From Syngnathus acus (lineage: Eukaryota; Chordata; Actinopteri; Syngnathiformes; Syngnathidae), in NCBI RefSeq assembly GCF_901709675.1, contig NC_051094.1:18018501-18082500 (forward strand): a DNA stretch of 64,000 nt, in the 5' to 3' direction. Each line of letters opens with the position of its first letter. The stretch's first letter is position 1. A program made the translations under genes and the position numbers. The notes under the pieces were generated by a model. The model saw nothing but the letters and a program-made list of their open reading frames with translations, did no database searches and was not told where the DNA came from. Shown here piece by piece: positions 42,201 through 54,200 of this stretch.

Positions 42201-45200
42201 GTTTATCGCGGTTTCACGTTTTTTTTGGGGAATTTTAAAAATTTGTGAAAAAATTCACATAAGTCGCTCCTCAGTATAAATCGCCCCCCCACCCAGACTA
42301 TGAATAAAACCGCGATTTATTGTCCGAAAAATACGGTAATCCCTTGTTTATCACGGATAATTTGTTCCAAAACCACCCCGCGATAAATGAAATCCGCGAA
42401 GTAGGGTCACCCTATCATCTGTAAATTTTGTGTGTGTCAATAAATGTATATGTAACCATTTGAGTGCATATGTTATTATTAGAACATGAAATAATAGTTT
42501 CAAACATGTAAATAATATATTAATAATATACTAAATAACATACAGAAAGTATTGTATAAATATTGAAAATATAAATATACGTGTGTGTGGGTGTGTGTGT
42601 AACATACGTATCTCACTAAAGTGAATACACCCCTCTCATTTCTGCAATGTTTTAATTATATCTTGTCATGGGACAATGCTAAAGAAATGACACTTTGATT
42701 CAATGTTAAGTAGTCACTGTAGAGCTTGGATAGCAAAGTAAATTTATTGTTTCTTCAAAGTAACTCAAAATACAACAATGAATGTGTAAAATGCTGGCAA
42801 CAGAAGCAAGTACCGTATTTTCCGCACTATCAGGCGCACCGGATTATAAGGCGCACCTTCAATGAACGGCCCATTTTAAAACGTCCATATATAAGGCGCA
42901 CCGGATTATAAGGCGCATAAATAGAAGCTATACTGCAACAAACTGAGGTTGACTAGGGTTGCGGTATGCATCCACTAGCCAATAACCAACGAGCCCTCTG
43001 TAAACAATCGCGTTTCTCAAACGATCTCCTATAAAATGATGGGAACTGACTAAAGTTCGATCTAACGCATTGGTACTACTTACCTATGTTTCCCTTCCAT
43101 ATCGATCCGTAGATTTACTCGAAACATTAACAGAGCAGCCTATTTTGACATGAAATAGCCTGGTGCGTATAGCAGCTATCGTTATAGCATTAGCCATCCG
43201 CAAATTCCCATGAGCCTCAGCTCGCAATCTCCCATGAGCCTCAGCAAACTGTAAACAATCGCGTTTCTCAAACGATCTCCTATAAAATGATCGGAACTGA
43301 CTAAAGTTCGATCTAACACATTGGTACTGCTTACCTATGTTTCCCTTCCATATCAATCCGTAAATTTACTCGAAACATTAACGGAGCAGCCTATTTTGAA
43401 ATGAAATAGCCTCGCGGGTACAACAGCTATTCGGTGACGCCCCCTGACTACAGTTGCCGTAATGTTGGGAAGCGATGCGACCTTGTAATTTACTAGTCGT
43501 ACTAAAACGTACTGAAACATTTTGGCAGAGCACTGTGTACAACCAGTATGGATCAACAAATTCATCAATTGAACCATATATAAGGCGCTCTGCATTATAA
43601 GGCGCACTGTGTTTTTTTTAGTAAAATGTAAGTTTTTAGGTGCGCCTAATAGTGCGGAAAATACGGTACACCCCAACTGAAAATCTCAAAATTAAGCCAA
43701 AATTGGGACCAATTAGGCATTTTTCCTCCCTGTGTAATGCGACTAGTTCAGGGGTGTCAAACATACGGCCCGCAAGGAGGTTCGATCAGGCCCGCGTTCG
43801 ATCAGGCCTGCAGGATAATTTAAAAGTGGAAAAAATGCATAAAATACACGGAATTAATATTCTTAATAATATGCAATTCATGGATTTGGGAGCTTAAGAT
43901 CAGGGGATGCTTTGAGAATAATTGCCAATTTTTGTCTATGTGAAGCCCTTTGAGACTGCTTGTGATTTAGGGCTATACAAATAAACTTGGCTTGACTTGA
44001 TGGATTATCCGCTATGGGGCACACTGTTTTGATCCGAGTAGAAGACAACATTGTTTTGATCAGAGAAGACAGACCCAACACAGCAGACGGTAACAATGCG
44101 CCAATTGCTGCTTGTTACGACGTTGTTTCTACCCTGGTCTGTACCCCTCCCCTACACCCTCATTCGCCAAAATGTCATTATCCAAACGGAGAAAAGTAGA
44201 CACGGAGTGTAGAATTTTCAATGAAAAATGGACCACGTCCTATTTATTTATAGATAAGCACGGAAAACCTTTGTGCTTGGTGTGTTTGCAACAAGTTTCG
44301 GTATTGAAGGAATATAATATTCGATGGCACTACGAGACTCTTCACAGCGAGAAATATGACGGCTTGCAAGGACAACTGAGAAGAGATAAGATCAACGAAT
44401 TGTAGGCGAGTCTGAGGAAACAGCAGTCAACTTTCATCCAGAACCGACAAGTCAGTGAAGCAGCGATAAAAGCCAGCTACCTGATTGCCAGCGAAATAGC
44501 ATTAGCATGAAAGCCATATTCCGATGGTGACTTTGTTAAACGATGCATGATGAAGGCGGCTGAACTTGTACGTTCCGAGAAGCGACAAGCTTTTGCTAAT
44601 ATTAGCCTGACGAGGAATACTATAGCAGAGAGGATTTCGGACCTATCGACAGATTTAGACAGCCAATTGAAACAGAGAGCCAAGTCATTTATTGTAATTT
44701 CCGTTGCAATTGACGAGAGCACCGACATCACAGACGTGGCACAACTGGCCTCATTTATTCGTGGAGTAGATGACACGTTGACTGTTACTGAACAGTTTCT
44801 TGAGTTGGTGCCAATGATGGACACCACAACAGCCGAAGACATGCAGATTTGAAGGGCAAATTTGCCTTCGTAGGTCTGGGCAAATTTGCCTTCGTAGGTC
44901 TGGACAAATTTTATCAGTATATACTGTATTTTTCGGACTATATGTCGTGGTTTTTTCATAGTTTGGGTGGGGGGGCAACTTATACTCAGGAGCGACTTAT
45001 ATGTGAAATTATTCACAAATGTTTACTTGATCATTAACACTACTGACTTACTACAGGAAAATGGCTCGTGTTGAAATTGCCATTAAGAACGAATTTTAAG
45101 CCAGCAATTTGCTAATTACGCAAAAACGGTAAATGTTATGAAAAAACAAAATGGTAGCAAGCGTGACATGAATTTTTGGAACGTGTGAAAGTTTGAACGG

Positions 45201-48200
45201 GGTGAATCGGTTGAAGCATGTGGGACTAGTTAGGTGCCAAAAAAGTGGGAGGAATAAGTTGTTTAACTAGAAAATGCAATTTCTGGAGAAATTGCATGTG
45301 AAGGCAAAGACCATGAATAGGAATTTTAAAAAAAATTGCGCCAACAATTTTTTAAATTTGTAACAAAACAAAAACTACAGGTTCAAGAGGTTCACTTTGG
45401 AGTTCAAAAGTTGAAACGGGTTGAATCGGACAAAAATTTTAAAAGTTAGAGTAAATGTTATATTTAGGTCACTTCTGGTTTCATTTAAGGCAGTTCTTGT
45501 TGAAATAAGGTCAATTCCGGTTTATTTGGGTCACTTCCGGTTTAATTTAGGTCACTTCCGGTTTAGCAGAGGGCACTTCCGGTTTATTTGGGGTCACTTC
45601 CGGTTTAAAATGCCACTTCCGCTTTATTTGTGTCACTTCCGGTTTACGTGAGGTCACTTCCGGTTTGATTTTGGGTCACTTCCGGTTTACCTGAGGTCAC
45701 TTCCGGTCTATTTGGGGTCACTTCCGGTTTGATTTGGGGTACTTCCGGTTCATTCTGGGTTCATTGGGGGCACTTCAGGGTCAATCCAAGATGGCCACCA
45801 CACTGAAAGTGGGGGTCAAGGGTTGAATTGTGAAAGCATAGTGGAAGTGGGGGTGAAGAGCGTGAATATGGTAAGCATAAGGTGAACAAAGTGAATAAAG
45901 TTGGAATGGGTTGAATCGGTTGAAAAATGTAGAAATTAGAAGGGAAAAAGTAAATTTTTGGAAGATTTGGTGTGAATTTCAAAATTGAAAATTTGGAATT
46001 TTTTGTAAGTGGGAAGTTGTGGAATAGGTAGGCAAAAGATGAACAGTTGAAAGTTGGAACGAGTTGAATCGGTTGAAAAATGTAGAAATTAGAAGTGAAA
46101 AATGAAATTTTGCAAAATTTTGTGCAAATTTTAATCGTGAAAACGTGAAATTTTTTAATTTGGCAATTTTGGGAATGTCCCCAATGTGATTTGAATGTGC
46201 TGAATGATGTGAATTTCAAACTGGAAGGATGTAAATGCTTTGGAATGAGTTGAATCGGTTGAAACATGGAGAAATAATAAGTGAAAAAGGACATTTTGTG
46301 AAATTTTGCGCAAATTATAAACGTGAAAATGTGGAATTTTTGGTAAGTGGGATGGTGTGGAATAGGTAGGCAAAAGATGAACAGTTCAAAGTCGGAACGA
46401 GTTGAATTGGTTGAAGTATGTAGAAATTAGAAGTGAAAAACAAAATTTTGCAAAATTTTGTCCGCATTTTAAACATGAAAACGTGAAATATTTTAATTTG
46501 GCAAGTTTTGGAATGTTGAATTATGTGAATTTCAAACTGTAACAACGCAAACATGTAACGTTGAATCTGCCATTAAGAATGAATGGGGAAAAATTTGCCG
46601 GAAATTTGTGAATTTTGTGAAAATGTACTTTTTTTTTTTATGAAAAAAATGTATGCAACGGTGTCATGAATACAGTGGAGCCTCGGTTTTCGAACACAAT
46701 CCGTTCCAGAAGGTAGTTCGAGAAGTGAATCGTTTGAATTCCGAATCATATTTTCCTATTACAAATAATGGAAAAAAAAAAAATCCGTTCCAAGCAAAAA
46801 AAAAAAACCCCGCCTTTTTTTAAGCATTTTTTCATTTGCGCATTTTTGTCTAATCGCGCAACTGCAGCGCACCGCCGAACGCGCAACCGTAGCGCGTCGC
46901 CGACTGCGCAACTCCACCGCGCTGGTCGCATTATTGTGACAGAGCCGTCGCTGAAATTTAGAAAATATTTTTAAAGTCCTGCTGTACTTTCCAAAATTTA
47001 AGTGGACATCAGTGCGCAGGGAGTTTAATTTTGTCCGATCGCGCAACTGCAGCGCACCGCCGAACGCGCAACCGTTGCGCGCCGCCGACCGCGCAACTGC
47101 ACCGCGCTGGTCGCATTATTGTGACAGAGCGGTCGCAAAAATTTAGAAAATATTTTTAAAGTCCTAATGTACTTTCCAAAATTTAAATGGACCTCAGTGC
47201 GCAGGGAGCTTAATTTGGTCCGATCGCGCAACCGCGCTTCGGAGCGTCTTTGTGTTTTAGGATGGCTTTACTGCTCCCACCTGCTTCCTTTGGAGGCATG
47301 ATTAGAGTTGATGCAATCCTCAGAGTAACGAGAATGTAATAACGAACGGAGTCAGTTGGCATGCCGGTCCTCTCGGCTCATCTCGCGAGGTTCGACAACT
47401 GAATTTCGTCTGACATCCGAAGCAAAAAAATCTCAAATTTTTTGTTCAAATACCGATTTGTTCGAGAACCGGGACGTTCGAAAACTTAGTTAGTTAAGGA
47501 CAGGAATAACAATAGTGTGAAGGTCTTCGCCTTCACACAATAATAAAGGACAGGAATAACAATAGTGTGAAGGTCTTCGCCTTCACACAATAATAAAGGA
47601 CAGGAATAACAATAGTGTGAAGGTCTTCACCTTCACACTAATAAAGGACAGGAATAACAATCGTATGAAGGTCTTCACCTTCACACTAATAATAAAGGAC
47701 AGGAATAACAATACTGTGAAGGTCTTCACCTTCACACTAATAAAGGACAGGGATAACAATAGTGTGAAGGTCTTCACCTTCACACTAATAAAGGACAGGA
47801 ATAACAATAGTGTGAAGGTCTTCACCTTCACATTAATAATAATAAAGTGAATGGTGTAGAATAACATGTGTGTGAAGGCCTTCGCCTTCACACAATAATA
47901 ATAATAAAGTGAATGGTGTATAATAACATGTGTGAAGGCCATCGCCTTCACAAAATAATAGAGAATGGTGTAGAATAACATATGTGTGAAGGCCATCGCC
48001 TTACTTTCGCAAGGCACTGTATATATCGTTATTTGGGCCTATGGAATATTTTGAAATGCAAGCGCCGTCAGCGGTGCGCACCCATTGTTGATATAAAGGA
48101 CGATCGATGGATTTAATGAATTCGAGTGACACATATGGTTTTATAAACGTGTTATTTATGTAATAGTTATTTGAATAACTCTGAATGTTACGTCATGCCC

Positions 48201-51200
48201 GTTCTCAGCTCTTCGTTTGTGTTTATGTCACGTTAGCATACCTATCGTTTAGCCTGATGTTGCTCGTTCATGTCTGGCCTTCACACAACAAAGTAGAATA
48301 ATGTGTGAAGGCCTTCGCCAATAGTGTGAAGGTCTTTACCTTCACACTAATAAAGTAGAATATTATATGTGTGAAGGCCATCGCCTTCACACAATAATAA
48401 AGTGAATGGTGTAGAATAACATGTGTGAAGGCCTTCGCCTTCACACTAATAATAAAGTGAATGGTGTAGAATATTATAAGTGTGAAGGCCTTCACACTAA
48501 TTACGCCAGAAACAAATACCGTAATTTTCGGACTATAAGTCGCTACGGAGTACAAGTCGCTTCAGCCATAAAATGCCCAAAAAAGTGGAAAAAAAACATA
48601 TATAAGTCGCTCCGGAGTATAAGTCGCATTTTGGGGGGGCAATTTATTCGACAAAATCCAACACCAAGAACAGTCATGAACGAGCAACAACAGGCTAAAC
48701 GATAGGTATGCTAATGTGACATAAACACAAACGAAGAGCTGAGAACGGCCCTGACGTAATATTCAGAGTTATTCAAAAAACTATTACATAAATAACACGT
48801 TAATAAAACCATCTGTGTCACTCCAATTCATTAATCCATCGATCGTCCTTTGAACAATGCGTGCGCGCCGCTGACGGCGCTTGCACTTCAAAATATTCCA
48901 CAGGCCCATATAACGATATATAAATTATATATCAAATAACTATTATATAAGCAATAATGTTATCAAACCATCTGTGTCACTCCAAATCATTAAATCCAGC
49001 GATCGTCCTTTGTCAACAATGGGTGCGTGCAGCTGACGGCGCTTGCACTTCAAAATATTCCACAGGCCCATATAACGATATATAAATTAGATATCAAATA
49101 ACTATTATATAAGCAATAGTATTATCAAACCATCTGTGCACTCTAAATCATTAAATCCATCGATCAAATTCCTCGTCCTTTGTCAACAACGCCGCGCGTG
49201 CGCCCTGACGTCAGCCTCGTCGTTATTCCACAGATCTACTATATAACTAACTATATGGTAGAACAAAGTTCAAGGAAAGACGTGGGTTTGGTAAACGGCT
49301 CTTTATTTAACAAAACAAACTTCCAGGCGTGTGGCGGCGTGGACTTCCAGCCACGGAAGTGGAAGAGAGCTCCATAGAATAGGACCGGGCGTGCGTAAAA
49401 GCCATGACCGAGCCCTATCCACCGTCCTCGGACAGCCACCCGGCCGAGCGCCGGCCCCAGACTTCCATCCACGGAGGTGAAAGAGAGCTCCATAGAATAG
49501 GACCGGGCGTGCGTATAAGCCATAATAGTTTTTCAAACCTTCTGTGTCACTCCAAATCCTTAAATCCTTCAAACTCTTCGTCCGCCGTGTCACTTAGAAA
49601 CAAAGCTGCTAATGATGCCGGTAGTACGTGGGGTCCTTCGTCATCTTTGTCATCCCGTGATCAATCTTTGTCCTTTATGTAAACAACCGCCGCGTCGCGC
49701 TGCCGACGTCACGCTGCCGACGTCACGCTGCCGACGTCACGCTGCCGACGTCACTTGAAATTCAAATTACAGTAATCCCTTGCTACATCGTGGTTCGTTT
49801 ATCGCGGTTTCACTTTTCACAAACTCTGAAAAAAACCGCGACTTATAGTCCGAAAATTACGGTACTTCCTGCTGGAATCCCCTCTGAATAACTGAATGGA
49901 ATGACTGTGAGGACTGGCAGTCTGTGCTTCCCCTTTCAAGCTACTGCCCCTGCGACCCGATCCTGAATAAGTGTAAGAAAATCAAAGGATGGATGATTTA
50001 CATATTTAAATTGTGTGTAATTTCTTTCTTCACAGGATAATAAAAAGCTGTGGCCAAATAAGACTCGGAATGGTGAGTGCAACTTTTTCATGTGCCCTAT
50101 TTTTATAGTTCATGAGAATCTTTAAAATAAATATTCTTCATTTATACTTTTAGATCATATCATGTCAGATTGTGGAATTTCTTCACAGTTGTTCACAAAT
50201 TTGAATCTTCACTTTTTTAAAATTAGTTGTTATGTTGGCATTTGTTCTGAAACAAAACTGATATTTTCACATAATTGGTGTTGTTACCCTCTTATCAAGT
50301 CTGAAAAGGGAAAAATCTAAAAGGAAAATGGGTCATTTCTACTTGCGCTTAAAGTAGAGCTGCAGAGACTTTTTGTAGGTCGTGGTTTGTTACATTCCCG
50401 TATGTCTCCAAATGTTTGTTGAACCATTCAACAATTTTGTTCAATATTTGTAGAGGGTGCAACTACCGTATTTTCCGGACTATAAGTCGCTCTAGAGTAC
50501 AAGTCGCACCAGCCATAAAATGAATAATAGAGAAGAAAAAGACATACAGTAATCCCTCATTTATCGCGGATAATTGGTTCCAAGACCACCCGCGATATGT
50601 GAAAATCCGCGAAGTAGTGTCACCCTATTTTTTTAAACATACATACATTGTTGTGTGAGACATATGTACGTATATGTACCTAAAGTATACATACTATAAT
50701 GTTTTTAGAACTCTTGTTATTATAACAACTTTTTTATAACAAGGTACAAGTGTACATACTGGAAATATGCTTTTAGAACTCTTTTATTATTATGACGATT
50801 TTTTATAACAAGGTACAATACTGTAAATATGTTTTTAGAACTTATTATTATAACAACTTTTTTTATAAAAAGGTACAAGTGTATGTACTGCAATTGTGTG
50901 GACACTCCCTGCCTTCTGCTGGCGTGTTGGCAACTTTCGTGCCATAATTCCTCAATTTAGAAGGTTTATTTTGAATTTGTGAATTTTTTGGGGAAAGAAA
51001 TCTGCGATGTATTGAAGCCGCGATAATCGAACCGCGATGTAGCGAGGGATTACTGTTTATAAGTCATACTGACGTATAAGTCGCATTGTTGGGGGAAATT
51101 TATTTGATAAAATCCAACCCCAAGAACAGACATGTCATCTTGAAAGTCAATTTAAAATAAAAATAGAATAGAGGCAACAACAGGCTGAATAATTGTAGAG

Positions 51201-54200
51201 TATGCTAATGTTACATGACACATAGGCACGTTCTCAGTTCGTTGTTTGACGTAACGTATTAAGTGTTATTCAGATAACTATAGCATAAATAACATGCTAA
51301 CAAGTTTACCAAACCATCTGTGTCACTCCATGCCACTAAGTCCAATAAAATCTTCATCCTCTGTGTCATTTTTAAACTCCACTAACTCCGGAGGTAGAAA
51401 ATACAGCGCTTCCTCTTCTACGTGCCTTACGTCAGATTCAACGTCAGTTGCAATTCCAATTATTCCACAGGCTTAGAGCGACCTCTTGCAGTTTAGTGTG
51501 AAAATAACGTGAAATGATATAATAATGTGTTCAGAATTTCACATATAAGTCGCTCCTGAGTATAAGTCACACCCCCAGCCAATCTATGAAAAAAACTGCA
51601 ATTTATAATCTGGAAAATACAGTAATCAAGTTTTTGCAATAAACCCATAACGTAATGATGAATTTACCAGGTGGAATGCGTGCACCAAGTTTCATATGTT
51701 TTCAAGAATGTGAAGACCATCAAAATCCATTGATTTTCTCGGTCGCAGGCATGTCTCAGGGTGGTAGGCGGCATACACCCAGAACTGGTCGCCATAAACA
51801 ACCAACCATACACAGTCACACCGACGCACAAGTTGGAGAAGTCGATTGGCCTACGTGCACTATGCGTGTCTTTGGAATTTGGGAGGAAACCCACAGGGAG
51901 AGCATGCAAACTCCACACAGGAAGGCTGGAGGTGGAATCAAACCCGGCACCTCAGAACTGTGAGCCGAACAATAGTTTTTAATGGTGTATCACATGACTG
52001 GGAAGATAGCCACAAGGTGGCGGAAATTCCCCACCAAAGACTACAAAGCTGTTGTCTCGCATCCAGTATGCTGGACCGCTAAAGGGTTTGTGGGTGACTT
52101 GCACCACCTTGTGGCTACAAGCCCGGTCATGTGATGCACTTTTAAAAACATTCCTAGAGATTTGAATAATGTCAAACATTTTATGATACAATCATATCTG
52201 CTAGCTCAATGAGCCAGACAGTCGCACAAAACAGGCATTTTAAGGGGTATTATATACTTTTCAAGTGTTTTACAGGTTGTTATTATTAAGCAAGTAATTC
52301 CTCACTGTGTCATCAGTGGTGATTGTTTTGTGTTGTCTCGTTTAAATTTATAATTATAATGTGTGTCTTGTCTCGTAGATGCGACATCTTTTTGTAGTAA
52401 TTGACTGCTCTAGAAGTATGGAGGATCAAGACTTAAAACCAAACCGCCTCACTGCAACTCTAAAGGTTAGTGGTTATGAGTTCACACATTTCTGCAGTGA
52501 CTCAAATGACTCGGTTAAATGAATGTCATTCCTCTTGCTTCAGCTGATGGAAGCTTTTATTGAAGAATATTTTGACCAGAATCCCATAAGCCAGGTGAGT
52601 GATAATAATGACAGCTCTATTATAGTCAATTCCATAAGTCAGTCACTGCACAACTATGGCAACTGTTGCTTGCAAGATGGTACTGTGAGGAGATGCAGCT
52701 TTTTTTTTTCTTCAATGTGCACAAATGCTTATGGTAATTTGTTCTGTATGTGTTTTGCATATGGCTGTTGGGCAAATGTCTTTCTAACTTTTCTCCTTGT
52801 ACTTTTGGTTTTTGCGCCATCGTGTTAAAAGGATTCGTTGCACAGATGCTCCGTTTGGGATAAATTGCACTTAGGATGCCAGACATACATCCTCTGCATG
52901 ACAATGTAATGGTTAATCATTTAGAAATGATAGTCAGTGAGGCACTGCTCTTCAAGCCAGGATGCAGTTGGGCATCCCACCTGGATGCAGCAGCCATTCA
53001 TATTGCTGCAGGGCAGATGTAACGGCCAATCATATTGCAGTGGGGCTTGTCCTGCAACTAAAGTTGCCTTCCTCCTATGCTCATATGTACAGTAGTGTTT
53101 GGAATAATAGTAGTGATATGTGACTAAAAAGATTATTCCAGGGTTTGACTTTATTTTTATGCTTACATGGAAAACAAGGTACCAGTAGATTCTCCCAAAT
53201 CCAATATTCATATGCACAGTTTCAGTCATTCGTTTGTTTGTTTGTCTGTTTTTTCGTTCATTCATTCATAAATTCATAATACTAGGTACTGGTATTGACG
53301 CCAAAAACGGACAATTATGTTCAAATTGCTGTTTTTGTTTTAGCAATCCTGTGAATCACCGAAGTATTATTTAGGTGTGTCACCTCAGTTTTTAATGACT
53401 TCTTCTCGGGCTGCACAATATTGGAAACATATGCGATATGGGTGTTGGATTTTGTGATATCAATATTATTGCCCATAAAGAAATTAAACTTTTACCATCT
53501 GTTGAAATATATTGTCTTTAGTGCTGTCAGACAATTACAGATATCTAATTTGTTACAGGATTTCAATTAATTAACCAAATTATTCGCATTTCAATCTCAT
53601 GTTTGATAAAGGTCCCCAAATAAAGATTTTGAATTCTAGGACATTACAAAATTGTAGCGCTTGACTAATATACAAAGAAGAGAAGATTTGAATGCCACAT
53701 TTTTATTGGTGAAGTGTGCTTGATGAATGAAATTAAAAAGAAAAAAGGTCAAGCACATCAGCTAACTAATTAGGCCAGGTGCATTTTTCAAAAACACTGA
53801 AATAAAAGCTGACTCGATACCGCAATTCAAAATTCTGTGAAGGAATGGGCAGTACAGCCAAATGCAGAGCGACATAGACTTTATTGCGGGGAAGGAAGGG
53901 AGCAGTGGCGTGCTGGAGCGGCGATCGGACGGGAGGGATGTCGTCATGGGAGAGTGGCTGGAGGACGGACCAGGCAGAGTAGCGTTCAGCTGCGCTACTC
54001 CGCGGGATGGGCTGGCTGTGGGCTGGAACACAAGTAAGATGATCGACCATGCAAGCGGGCGATCGAGGCAGACGGAACAAGGAACGTGCCAAATAGGCAA
54101 GGAGAGTCAGATGTACGACGACCGGTGAGCGAACTAGTGGCATCACGAGACTGACAGGGAGTGACTGGATGACAGGGTTTAAATAGAGGGGCTAACAGGT

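Larger units (their letters stand above)
37265..42336 (+). mobile_element. GTCGC-class CCGTA element with 2.9-kb cargo, 5.07 kb
   Basis: The left end CCGTATTTTTCGGACT follows TA at 37263-37264; the right end TTGTCCGAAAAATACGG precedes TA at 42337. Compared with the 1.2-kb reference at 34672-35873, the left half runs to about 38930 (interrupted by a LINE at 37597-38583) and the right half resumes at about 41868. The roughly 110 bp between them in the reference is replaced by 2.9 kb carrying a protein-coding exon, which is itself split by a GGCGC element. It lies in the long gtf2h2 intron. Confidence 0.7.

Noticed and set aside
45221-45232. GACTAGTT near 45225, matching the 8 bases before the hAT end at 43749, as a target duplication
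   Set aside because: It is not preceded by an inverse hAT end and falls in a common word of the Helitron-like repeat, so the match is likely chance.
47583-48017. 144-codon frame with repeats of [14 protein letters not shown]
   Set aside because: Produced by the 48-51-bp hairpin units. The frame drifts with unit length and has no gene context.
47490-48510. CRISPR-like look of regularly spaced short palindromic repeats
   Set aside because: The genome is a vertebrate; there are no unique spacers of constant length and no cas genes. The spacers are repeats too.
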